This document shows positions 21,973 to 32,834 of a stretch of DNA of 64,000 nt, in pieces; the first letter of the stretch is position 1, and every line of letters starts with the position of its first letter. The position numbers and the translations under genes were made by a program. The stretch comes from Gnetum montanum. Lineage: Eukaryota; Streptophyta; Gnetopsida; Gnetales; Gnetaceae. The stretch lies in the NCBI GenBank assembly GCA_015680685.1, contig MNCI01037811.1, forward strand, positions 56,697 to 120,696. The letters are read 5' to 3'. The notes beneath the pieces were generated by a model, which worked only from the letters and a program-made list of their open reading frames with translations, was not told the DNA's origin and did no database searches.

Positions 21973-23334
21973 TCTCTTTGGCACACGGTTAGCAAGCAAT
22001 GATCATCGATCGACCTCTCCTCTCTATGGCAGGGCACATGACAAAAAGATCATCAGATAGCACCTTCTCTCTCTGGCATGCATGTGGTGGTAGCCATGGG
22101 GGGACTCTTAGCACAAGCTAGGGCTAAGCAATAATAGTAGGTAGATCATCATCCATTGAGGATTTACCTCTCTAGATGAAATTAGCAAACAGTGGTTTGT
22201 CTTTCTTCAGCGTATCATCTTTGGCCAGCCTCTCCCCTCTTCAGTAGGGCATGTGGCAATGGCGATCATGATAGTGATGGTGGCATACATGGCAGGCACG
22301 TGACAATGTAGACTGCAAGTAGTCTCTCTCCTCCCTCCTAGTCCAACATCACGATGTAATGCACAACTAGAGAGCACATAACAATAGAGTGCATAGGTGC
22401 ACAATGGCAGTGAGCATGCAGTCAACGTAATGCATGTCAAGATGATGACAATGGTGGCAACATCAACCATGCATCAGAAGCATGAGTTTCTTTTTTTCTC
22501 AGCAGCTGGCAACGGTGAGCACAAGTCGTGACATGTGATGCAATAGTGATGATGGCAGATGATGATCGGGCACGTGTGCACATGACACACATCAGCAGGC
22601 ACATCAGTAATGGCACCATGAGTAGTGCGTATAGCAATCATCTAGCAACAATTACGACAAGCAGTCTGGTCTTGTGCGTGCTGACTAGCAGTCGCAGGAT
22701 GACACATCTGAGGTGCATGTAAATAATAGCAACAACTATAGCAACATCAGATAGTAGTTAGAGTTGCATGGGATTTTGGATGGTAGGTGTGCAAGGGTTG
22801 CACATGCAATGATCATGCTCGTAGTAGCCGACAACAGGTAGTGCATGGTAGCCAATAGCAAGTGGCAGTTTGTGGTTGCAATAATGACAACACCCAGTAG
22901 TAGTGGCAGCATGTCCCTACACAGTGGGATTTTAATCCTTACTACCATCAGGGTTTTCTTTCTAGCAGCATCCATTATGGTGGCGGTCAATAGTAGAATA
23001 GATCTCTCTCCCTCCCTCTCTTGGTAGCTACAAGTAGTGTTGGCTACGACATCATTTGCAACGATAAGACAACACAGACCAGCAAGAACCAGAGAAAAAT
23101 TTTAAATTTACTAGTTACTTACTATATTTTATAAAGTCTTGAAATTCAAGATAGTTGTTCAATTTAAATTTTCCCAACTTTTCAGTTTAATTTTTTTAAA
23201 AAATTTCACATAGCCCTCTTCATTTGAGACTATTCTCAGGTTTCCATACCCATATGAGAGGCGCCCTAAGCAGTAGTCTCCTCAAATGAGATTTTTTTCC
23301 CAATTTTGATGCATCCAAAATCTATGCATCAACA
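21973..23334 (+). repeat. 5' LTR of element C, truncated (no U3)
   Basis: Aligns with 42030-43419 and ends CTATGCATCAACA before the primer site. The 3' LTR copy has about 550 bp more upstream, including a TATA box at 41948. Frames here (for example 22207-22470 and 22736-22990) are openings in CA/TG-rich repeats, not genes. Confidence 0.82.
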
Positions 23335-23360
23335 TCTTTTTGGCACTAAAAGGAGGGTTA
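23335..23360 (+). promoter_or_regulatory. Primer-binding-site region of element C
   Basis: TTTTTGGCACTAAAAGGAGG right after the LTR end; closely similar to the site of element A. Confidence 0.65.
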
Positions 23361-24032
23361 TTTTTCCAGCTTGTGTGTTCCATATCAATTTTTCTTATCA
23401 TATTTCTTGTTCCTGACTCATTTCCTGATCCTATTTCAACACTTTTTTTTTTTTTGCTAAAATCTATGTTTTCAACCTTGCTTTAAAAAAAAAAAATTGC
23501 TTTATTTTCTAAGAATTTTTGAGCCCTTTTATTTTTTGATTCCAAAATTATTTTTTCTAAAATTTTCATTATCCAAGTCTCATCACCCATCTTTAAGCAT
23601 GTTTTCAAATTTTTAAACCCCATTTTTAGATTTGTGTTTTGGTTGTCCTTACCTAAGTCCCAATTGTGGTAAGGTGGTTTTATTAATCATTCAATTTTAA
23701 TTTTTTTTTTTGAATTTTGCATTTCATTGTTATCCTTTTAAATTTTATATTGCAATTTCATACATTTATTTTTTAAAATATATATATATATATTATATAA
23801 CATATTTTAGTGTTTTCTGTCAAAGATATAATATTATTTATCTATTTTTTTTACTCCATGTTATAGCTTTATTTTAACATTTATATTTTGTGATTCTTGT
23901 TTCATGAGCAAACCCTTCCAATAAGAATAATTTACCTTTGCCCCTAACTAACCAACTATCCATCGCTTTACTTTAAGAAAGCAACAAGCTTCACAATTTT
24001 CAAGTTCTATCCCTAGGAGAACTTGAACTAGT
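23361..24032 (+). other. 5' leader of element C
   Basis: Very AT-rich with long T and A runs (23440-23500, 23700-23800). No gene seen. Confidence 0.55.
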
Positions 24033-25390
24033 ATGGCAGTCAATCAACCCCCAGCTCCCTTAGTCAGCAACCCCTTTAACTTCACCAATTAACATGATAT
24101 CCCAAAATCACTCCAAAACATAAAATTGTTCTTTGATCCCACAACCCCTACTAGTGATGCCTACCAACATATACAATGTTTTGAAACCTTATTAGGCATT
24201 TATGATAGTGTCCAAAATGACATAGCATGCATGGTATTTATGACAACCTTTAGGAGCAAAGCCACCCAATGGTTTTTGATGCTCCCTAACACCTCCATCA
24301 ACTCATGGCAAGAATTCAAACATAAGTTCTTGCTTTAGTTTGACAAGTTTACTAGCCTGACCACAGCATCAAGCAACTTCAGAAGCTTAAGGAAAATACC
24401 TAAGAAAAATGTTCATGACTACAACTTATGATTCCTCCATCAACTTGCCTATGTGCCAGATGAGATGCAACCACAACCTAATGGTATCCTCAACTTTTAC
24501 CTCTCTACCATCAATCTATTCTTCACCTATGCCATCAAATCTAACCCCCAACATAACAAAAATATAGGGAGTGATGGCTAAAGCCATTGATTTAGAACAA
24601 ATTACCCTTATGAATATCATTCAAATACAATTTGGAATGATGAGCATTAGTAATTCTATGCAATCTAACCCTCTACCTTTACCAACGTTTCCAATTACCA
24701 ATGCTATGTTCCAAACTTCCACTCCCCTTCAAATGACTCAACCTACAAATAGTTATTTCCAAGATTCCACATCATTTTTATTCCTAGCATCTAACACTGG
24801 TTTGAATGATGACCAATCAAAAGCCTTAATCTAATCCATCGTAAACCCAAAGGGATATCCAATTCGATTGGATCTACAACTCAAAATCAAATGACCCAAA
24901 TATTAACTTCATTGCAAAAACTTTCAAATGACGTAGTTGAATTAAAAAAAATAACAAGAAGGATCCTATACAATCAAAAGAGCCAAGTACATCAGTCAAT
25001 GATTATTATTATTTTCTCCATAACACTAAGCAACATTTCGAGAAGACTTGTCCTTAATTTTTATCATTATATGATGACAATGCCCAAAGTCAATAGAATG
25101 GAAAAACCCTTGTTATGGTCCTTAATGTACCCCATGAAGCAACAAATGAAGAAGTTTCCTCATTAGAACAAGTTATAGTAAGCAACCCAACCAACATAAC
25201 ACTCGCTATTGTAGACTTAATGACATTATGAACAATGCACAGCAACAAACTAGGAATGATCCCTATACTCCTCCAAACAGAAGAGCTCCTAGTCAAAATA
25301 ACATAAATACTCAAATTGGGTGATCCTGAATAAATGCCCCACAATGACCAAATCCCTCTTCTATACTTAGAAGAACTCCACCTCAACAAG
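24033..25390 (+). pseudogene. Gag of element C
   Basis: Starts MAVNQPPAPLVSNPFN at 24033. The capsid-like core (24126-24360) reads PTSDAYQHIQCFETLLGIY, MVFMTTFRSKATQWFLMLP and SINSWQEFKHKFLL, the standard retrotransposon gag block (AxxWFxxLPxxSIxSWxxL). It continues as FDKFTSLTTAS after a stop (about 24340). Frames at 24571-24834 and 24891-25166 carry the downstream part, including HQSMIIIIFSITLSNISRR. No zinc knuckle survives clearly. Stops and shifts show it is inactive. Confidence 0.8.
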
Positions 25391-26031
25391 AAGCCAAAGA
25401 TCTACATAAGACTTATGATCTAGTTGAGGATTTGAAGAAAATTAAAGCTAACATTTCAATTTATGACCTTCTACGATTTGATGAAATGAAAGATGCGATC
25501 CAAGAGATTCATAGACTGAAAACTAATAAAAAAATATCTCCAACCCCCAAAAGGCAAGTTCACTTTGTAGAAAGTCCTAATGCATTATCAATACAAAATG
25601 TAAATAATTCCATGTTGAGTAAGAAAGATCAACCTCCTTTTCTAACAACTCTAGTTATTTTAGGAAAGAACGTTCATAATTGTTTGATGGATTCTAGAGC
25701 AATTATTAGTGTCATGCCACTTGAGGTATGTAAGACTTTAGGAGCATAGATGCTAGCACAAATAAGAAGTGTGATACAACTCGATGGGTCTAATGTACCT
25801 GTAGTAGGGTTATTAAAAGAAGTGAAAGTACAACTTAAACAATACCCTACATTTACATGTTATACGAATATCTTAGTAGTTGACATGTCACCCACTTATG
25901 GTGTGCTCTTATCTAGGACTTTTAGAGCCAAGTTTGGAGGCTTCTTTAGGTTAGATTTCTCAGAACTATTAATCCCTACTAAAGGAAAATCTGAATATAT
26001 GGTCATACCAAGAGAGCCTTTCTATAAATAG
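25391..26031 (+). pseudogene. Aspartic protease of element C
   Basis: The open stretch 25432-25749 holds VHNCLMDSRAIISVMPLEVCKTLGA, the active-site region (D-S-R-A, canonical D-S-G-A) of a gypsy protease. After one TAG (25747-25749) the frame continues to 26031 with IQLDGSNVPVVGLLKEVKV, FTCYTNILVVDMSPTYGVLLSRTF and EYMVIPREP. The usual end of domain, D-x-P-x-x-Y-x-x-L-L-x-R, is recognisable. The Gly to Arg change in the triad would abolish activity. Confidence 0.82.
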
Positions 26032-26579
26032 GTAGTTACAACCTTTGATCAGCAAAGTCAATCTTTGAAAAATCAAAACACTAACCTTTATATTGGAGTT
26101 ATTGACGTTGAGGATGGCAAACATGTTATAAATGACCATGTGAGTGAAATTACAAAAATAAATCCTTTTTCATACAAATTCCACCTAACCCTATCAAACT
26201 TCTAGATAAGGTGAAGAAATCTATGAAGATACCTTGCCTTATCACCAACATGATGGAAGGAAATTTTTTCTAGGTAACCTACCTCCTTTAAGGGAGGACA
26301 AAGATATAAATGAGATCTTATCCCTTAAAATGTTAGAAGGTGTGCCAAATTTTGACAACACATCCATTGAACATGTTCCTAGAGAAGTTGTATTCAATGA
26401 CTTACTAAGACCTAGACCTAAGATTGAAACTTATTTGAAAGAAAAACTTGATGAACTTCTAAAATCTAAAATTATTCATCTTATGAAACATTCAAATTTA
26501 GTGCCTAATAGAAAAAAAAACAAGCGAATTACAATTATTTCTTTATTTTCGTAATCTCAATCACTAACAAATTGTCAAA
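26032..26579 (+). pseudogene. Protease-RT linker of element C, ending at the internal deletion
   Basis: Frame 26234-26554 reads QHDGRKFFLGNLPPLREDKDINEILSLKMLEG and further charged sequence to PNRKKNK. It resembles the spacer before RT rather than any catalytic domain. About 25 bp later the integrase tail starts, so the missing RT-RH-INT core must be deleted near 26520-26580, next to an A-rich run. Confidence 0.55.
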
Positions 26580-26845
26580 AAAAAAGGTTTGACAAAAAAT
26601 ATGCAGGTAAAGTCTTTAAAATAGGAGATCCAATCCTAAAAAGAGATAGAACATTTGGTCAAACAAGTTCTCAAGGTAGGTTTTCTCCTATGTTATCAGG
26701 TCCATTTTGAGTTATAGATGTCACTGGCCCTAATGTTCACAAAATTGCTGATTTGCAAGGACATAGGTTACATAGGAATTTTAATGCATTTCATCTTAAG
26801 CATTTCTACTTAGGTGCCCCACATGGATACATGGTAGATCCTTAG
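26580..26845 (+). pseudogene. Integrase C-terminal tail of element C
   Basis: Reads KRFDKKYAGKVFKIGDPILKRD, then GRFSPMLSGPF-VIDVTGPNVHKIADLQGHRLHRNFNAFHLKHFYLG and GYMVDP before a TAG at about 26844. This is the integrase C-terminal module (GKFxPxxxGPFxV...KIADLxGxxLxRxFNxFHLKxFY). One in-frame TGA or TAG replaces the residue after GPF. Confidence 0.8.
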
Positions 26846-28165
26846 TTTCATGTTTTCTTTTCCCTCACCATGCATATTTTCTTTACATTTCATCATCTCT
26901 TTCTTAGCATATTGGTTTTGGTTTGATTTGTGCTTTTCATATGATTTTAATAATCATTATGGTCATTTGAGTTACTAGGCATTAGTTCATCATAACACCA
27001 TTGGAAAATAATGTAAGTATATTGCTTTATATAATATATCTTATTACTATTACATAAAATCTCTTTTATATTATTTTAACAATGATATGATTCTTCCCAG
27101 TCTATTTCAAGGTTTTAGTTTTATTAGTTATGTTGGATTATGGAGGACGACATTTATGCTAACTTATCGTATAATCATCATGATCATGTGAGTGTAGGAT
27201 ATGTGATGTTGGAGAATGGTTAGCCACAATCACTAGGTGACCTTGGAAAATTCCATTTTCCCTCTCCTGACAGCCAACCATTAAGTGTGATGATCCATGG
27301 CTATCCTGTGAGCAACAGGGTGAAGTGTGTTCATTTCCACTTAAGAACCCTTAGCCACCCAAGAGACTTACTATGATGCCATTAGATTGTAATTAAATGT
27401 ACATATACAAGGGTTGAACTGCACCATGGGCAAAGTTCGAAAAGGATCATGTTCTTTGGTAGTGTAGCTAATCGGCCAGACTTGTGTTGAAATTCCTACC
27501 TTAAGGATGAAGTATACCATGAGCAAATTCTCTTCAAAAAAAAAACAAAACAAAAGAGAGATAGAAAAAAAAGAATGAGTACCGTGTTCATTAGCAGTGT
27601 AATAAGTTCTTGAGTGTGATGGGGTTTGGCAACAATCCTCACCCTAACCTCCATTTCTTTTTTTAAAGCTATTTCCACAAAATTAAAATAAAAAGAAGAA
27701 GAAGAGAAAAGCAAATAATCCCTTTTCACCCATTTCCATTTAAAATGTCAAAAAAAAGAGTCCCAAGGAAAAATCCGAAAGTTGCGGCTAGCCATGATCT
27801 AACATAAGCTTGTCCTCCTCATTAAGTTTAGCATAGCTCTTGTGCTCAAAGTAGTTCACATGCTTTTTACTTTTACCTTGTGAGAGGATTGGGAATGAGA
27901 TCTTAATTATATATTTTAATTATATATATACATCTATGTAGTTAAAATAATGAATTATATATTTGGATATTAATTAAATAATATGGTTTGGTAAGAGTGG
28001 TCCATGTCTAGTTCTCTTTTGATTATATGGTTATTTTAATCATGTTTAGATCAGTATAGTTTACTTTCAAGTTTTAATTTGTCTATGTTTATGATATTTT
28101 CAATTCTCTATTTATTACATCATTTTAAAATTTTTGTGGTTTTGCTATCCTTTCACTTGCACACA
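26846..28165 (+). other. 3' untranslated region of element C
   Basis: AT-rich, no supported gene. Minus-strand frames at 27371-27553 and 27496-27729 come from A/T runs. Confidence 0.5.
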
Positions 28166-28181
28166 ATTAAAGTTTGGGGGA
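28166..28181 (+). promoter_or_regulatory. Polypurine tract of element C
   Basis: AATTAAAGTTTGGGGGA, a form common in Athila/Tat elements, just before the 3' LTR. Confidence 0.7.
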
Positions 28182-28387
28182 TAAGTCTTGAGGCCAACAT
28201 CACCCATGCTAGGCATGGGGCCATGATTAATAATGTTTGATCTCATGACAATTAAGAATTCTTGAGTTTTAAACCCATACAAATTATTTTCTTAGATGTA
28301 GCCAGTCCACCTATGTATTATTGGTCGTTAAATTTATCATGCTTTCTTCAAAATATTTTTTTATTATTAAATATTAGTTTTGAGTGG
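28182..28387 (+). repeat. 3' LTR of element C, first part
   Basis: Runs from about 28182-28189 to the insertion point of element B; the exact first base is uncertain. It continues at 41684. Confidence 0.65.
28383..28387. repeat. Target-site duplication of element B, left copy (AGTGG)
   Basis: AGTGG directly before TGATGGATGG; the matching copy is 41679-41683. Confidence 0.9.
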
Positions 28388-29242
28388 TGATGGATGGTGA
28401 GGTACCCCTACATCCAACCATATGAATTACAAGTGTTCACATGCAATCTAGTTGAATTTTGCAGATTTTGTAGTTTCCGATGCACTAGTCTTCTAGGAAG
28501 TGAACCTTGTCTTAAGGTCATTTGTTGTCTTCCCAATTACACTTGTGACGTACACTGGTATGGTTAAGTGTAATTAAGGCATATGATTTTTATAGTTTTA
28601 TGTTTTATAGTCCTGGTGCCTAAATAGAGAGAAAGACAAGGTAATTTAATGACTAATTCAATGTAACTAACCTACTAATCTCTAGCTAGTCCTAACATAA
28701 GTAGCCAATCCCAATTTCCATACACATCCTAAACCCATGTATCAACTACTAGGTTACCAAGTGCTACGCTACTGGGCATACCAAGCAATAACATTACTAG
28801 GATTACCAAGCGAATACATGTTATGCTCAAAGCAGTCGTACTTATGTGTTTAATCTACCTGGCTTATCTTGCTTAATTACTTCATTAGCTTAATTACTGG
28901 AAAACATTTAATGAATTAATTAATTAAAAACATTGAATGCATAAATGAAATATTTAATCTATCCAGCATGCTACAAGGTTTATCAGAAAGCTCATCTTTA
29001 TTGCCACATACACTATTGTGCTCAAGTACAACAATGCTCGAATAAAGATTCATACACTCGATGACTCCTGCTGCAAGCACTCAGGAAAAATATTCTAACT
29101 CTCAAATGAACAAACTACAAGAGCTTTGCTACTATTGAAATCTCATTTCCATAAATGTGGCTAGTATGCATGTATTTATAAGCAAAAGTAGACACTGCAT
29201 CGACGAGGCCTCGTCGAAGTAGCCAAGAAATGTAACTCATCA
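28388..29242 (-). repeat. 3' LTR of element B (855 bp)
   Basis: On the minus strand begins TGATGAGTTACATTTC at 29242 and ends CCATCCATCA. TATA box TATAAATA (29173-29180). It has a single perfect 18-bp palindrome TCGACGAGGCCTCGTCGA at 29200-29217 upstream of the TATA box; the other LTR has three related cores. Confidence 0.93.
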
Positions 29243-29252
29243 TACCCCCATG
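29243..29252 (-). promoter_or_regulatory. Polypurine tract of element B
   Basis: Minus strand ATCATGGGGGTA next to the LTR start TGATGAG. Short but in the right place. Confidence 0.6.
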
Positions 29253-29339
29253 ATTAAATGAAAACTCATCCTTAAGTTCTTTTACAAAATTGGGAAAGTA
29301 TGGGATTATTGACTAACCTTTCACAAAAAAAACAAACTC

Positions 29340-32310
29340 AGTTGACAAAAATGGAGTGCCTAAGTGTATAGATCAACACATTACAAAAATGATAGTGTTT
29401 ATAACACGATTCTTCAAAATTGAATAACACATTCCTTAATGACGTGAAGTTTGGTGGAGAAGATTAGACAATCTTATGCGGTGGTTTCTCCTAAGGTTAT
29501 GAGGGACCTTCACTGACTTCACGCACGTGCGACAGTCGAGGTGACTATGGCTATCCTACTACTACTGCAACATCTGGAGGAAGGTGAAAAGCATCTAGCA
29601 ATGGTTTCATTTTCTCCTCCTTACTTCTAAGATCATGCAATGTCCACATAGCTTCTTCAATGTGGATCAGAACAGGCACATCCCAGGGATATGGAATTGT
29701 TGGAAAAAGCTCCTTTGCATTGATAAACCAAGTAACGAATTGTTTGCATTCAATGTCGAATGCTCTAACTACATCCTTCAGTTCCTAGTAATCATTCATC
29801 CTTTTGGCTATGTTTTGAGTAGTTGATCATTGATCTGTGAATCGTGCAAGTTTAGCATTTGCAACCTCAAGCTTCTGCTTAGTGTCTTTATGGTGTTTGA
29901 ACTTTACCTTGTATAAAAAATATGAGCTAGCCACTTATTTTTCTAACTTTGACCATGGTCATCTAGTAGTTAGCATTGCTAGGTTTGCATAGCAAAGATT
30001 GGCCAACTCCATGTATTCTATCATCTCTTCTATCTACAACTTCTTTAGTTGAATCTTTGCTTCGTTGTAGGCATCAATCCCATCAATAATGGGCTACCAA
30101 ACTTCTTTTCCTTATTGAAGTTGCTAGAGAGCTTCATTTATTTTTGACTTTGCCATCTGGATATGCTTATCATTTACTTCCTTCTATAGGCCAACCTGGT
30201 CTCTATATTGATTTTTAACTTTTTCAAATTTCAAAGCTTCATTTTTCTAGGTAGTAATTTCAAAAGTAGATTTCTAGCGTAAGGCACGAACTTCTTCCAT
30301 CAATAAATTCTAATTTTCTAGTGGCCAATTTCCTTAATTTGATATTCACCATGGCTAGCTGCTCCTACTATTGATGAATGAATTCTTTTACTTGTTCTTT
30401 TTGGGCATTAACATTGCGTAGGCAATGATTTTCTGCAATCAATGCTTCATTCTCCTAGCACATCTGAACCAAGTCCTTTTGAACTGAATATGTCTTTACT
30501 TCTACTACTAACTGGTTAAAGATGGTCATTACTGCTTCCTCCTTAGCCTTCTTGAATCATTCTTGAAGCTATTGGAAAGCTTCATTTGTAGTTATTGTTG
30601 GGCCAAGGAGTGTAGAATTAAAAAGATGGGCATGTAATTTAGCAACCTCCGTGGCCAAGCATTGATTTTGTGCTTGAGCCATTTTTAGTTTCCCCTCCAA
30701 GATAATGCATTTCCCCCTTACTTCTAGCAACTTTGACTGGGTTGCAGTGATGTTATTCAAAAAATCAAAGATATATGGAATCGATTGCCCAGTCCCCACC
30801 ATTCAATCTAGTAATTCTTCATGTTGCGTTGCATTCAAGTTTTCACTGATCATGCCTGTGGACATCTACACATCTTGAAGTGCAGATATGTCTGATACAT
30901 ATGCCATAGGTGCATTAAGTGCTTCGATGATGTGATCAGCAACTACTTCAGCCATAGTCTCTTGCCCTTGGTGCTGTATCACCAATATAGTGGCCCCTTC
31001 ACCTTCCTCCAAATGCACCAAAAAGGAGGTGGAATTCCTAGAGATTTCTAGAAATAAATGGTATTGTGATAATGACACCATCACCTCTCAAGCATTGGGA
31101 TTAGACCTCATGGGAAATTGCATTCATTGGGTAGAGAATATCGGTCCACCCCTTTTCATTTGGCTAATTGTTTGAGCCATCTCATTAAGGTAACTCATTG
31201 CTAGTTGATACATAGATGGGTCTACACTACTCGTCCCTAGACTCTATTCGCTCATGCAGGAGCTGCTCTTAGATTTCACGCAAGTGCTTAATGGCTATGC
31301 AAGCCTCTAATGTTGTTTCTTGAGTAGGCGGTGGATGTGGTGGCTACTCCTCTTCTTTAGTTGTGGTAGGTGTCTTTTCTTTCATGATTTCAGACCATGA
31401 AGCCAAAGGAGCATGCCTAATTGTGGCGTTGGCATAGTGGATGATTCTTATCCTTCTACAAAGTTTCTAGATGAGGCACAAAAAGGGCAAGGTTTTCCTT
31501 ATATATTTGTTTTCCTTAAATGCTTTTCAATCTCCAAATAGATTAGTTGTGGAAGGTTTACAGGAAATCTCCTACTTAGGGTGGCACATGCTTGGGCAAA
31601 AAAGACAGTCACCTTGTTCGGCCTCACTATTGGATTGAGGTGATAAGCCAAAATTTTGAAGTAGATGCACTCCACCAATGTGAGTGCGTCATACTCTTTA
31701 TAGTCAACCCCGTAACATTGGTGAGTCCACTCCTTTTTAGTCTCAAGATTACCTTGTATTGATAGCTCTGCTAACTATGTTCCAATATCAAGTAACCCCA
31801 ATGCCTGCATGATAGCCTCAACCGAATAGGACACCTAAATATCCTTGATTTTTACTATGGACCTTGGCCTTATATTATTCTAGAAGAGATATGTCTCTCC
31901 CATGTACCATTTCCGACTAGATGTGATGACTGGCCACACAAGCGAGGTTTGTAATTGTGTTTTGCCTTCTACTAGAGCTTTCTCTAGAAATGACCTAAAG
32001 TTTATTTCTTAGAGAATTGAGGTTGAATCTCTTGAAACTTGATGATGTCAAGGCAAGTTTGAGTTAAAATGAATTCAAGCCTTGGCATGGGTCCCAATTC
32101 TTTCCCTTGTTGTGATTGCTCTGTTGACACTTCTTCTTCTGGAATCTGTCAAATAAATTCCACTTCGAGCTTCTCACGAGGAGGTCCCATCGCATGGTTT
32201 GCCTCTAGTGGTTCTTGGGCTTGTTCTTGTTGGCCCCTTTTAACTCTGGGTTGTTTCTCCCTTGGTTGAGAGGGTTCTCCTTCTTGCAAGCATTTTAGTT
32301 TTGGTGCCAT
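29340..32310 (-). pseudogene. Extra 3' ORF of element B (M-A-P-K start, coiled-coil C-terminal half, unknown function)
   Basis: ATG at 32310 gives MAPKLKCLQEGEPSQPRE, a basic, Gln/Pro/Glu-rich N-terminus. The middle (about 31950-31400) reads TSRKWYMGETYLF, KKEWTHQCYGVDYKEYDALTL, YHLNPIVRPNKVTVFFAQAC and RRFPVNLPQLIYLEIEKHLRK. From about 30800 to 29900 it is a long heptad-rich coiled coil (LEVRGKCIILEGKLKMAQAQ, FEKVKNQYRDQVGL), followed by a Pro-rich tail. The position downstream of integrase in sense is where Athila elements carry env-like ORFs, but I see no transmembrane segment. I see no introns in it, unlike the gene in element A. Many stops (often TAG for Gln/Trp) and frameshifts. Element D keeps the same start. 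A putative-plant-transposon-protein family is possible, unproven. Confidence 0.7.
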
Positions 32311-32765
32311 CTATAATCACAGTAAGACCATGGATTAGCAATCGTTGTATAACATGAAGCAATTGGGATACCTTTATCTCTTTAGGATAGTTACACTTGG
32401 TTAAGTTGTGATTATGGTTGATTTAATTACTCCAATCATTATTTTATTTATGTGTTATTTTTAATAAATCATCTTAAAGGTTTTTGAAAGGGTAAACTTT
32501 TGAAAAAATTGATGTTTGTATATTATTAAGGTTATTAACCCTTTGGGAGAGTTAGAAAAATTTTCAAAAATTTCATTGGAAACCTTAAGGTTTGCAACCC
32601 CCATGATAAAGAGCTTACCTCTAGTAACTACAAGATTGAAGAAAAAAGTGATTTGGACAAACGGTTGGGAAGTTAAGGGCTTTAGAAGGTTTTGGGCTCT
32701 GAAAAATGGCAAAAATTTCCCATGTGTTATGAGTCAAATGATAAAAATTTTAAAGTTTACGGTGG

Positions 32766-32834
32766 TATATATAGGGTTTTTGGGTTGCATTGATGAGACC
32801 TCATCAATGTAGCTATTGACGAGGCCTCATCAAT
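32766..32834 (-). promoter_or_regulatory. Candidate internal promoter for the extra ORF of element B
   Basis: On the minus strand two palindromes are followed by a TATA box. 32788-32809 has perfect 10-bp arms CATTGATGAG and CTCATCAATG around AC; 32815-32834 is a near-palindrome around GAGGCCTC. The TATA box is TATATATA (32766-32773), about 455 bp upstream of the ORF start at 32310. The LTR of B has the same palindrome type at the same relative place. Confidence 0.65.

Noticed and set aside
22207-22990. Several short frames rich in Cys, Met and Thr
   Set aside because: They lie in the LTR of element C; the second LTR copy (42266-42951) has different, non-homologous frames over the same DNA.
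29340-32310. Calling the extra ORF of B a retroviral-type envelope gene
   Set aside because: The position fits an Athila env-like ORF, but I see no signal peptide or transmembrane segment and the C-terminal half is coiled coil.
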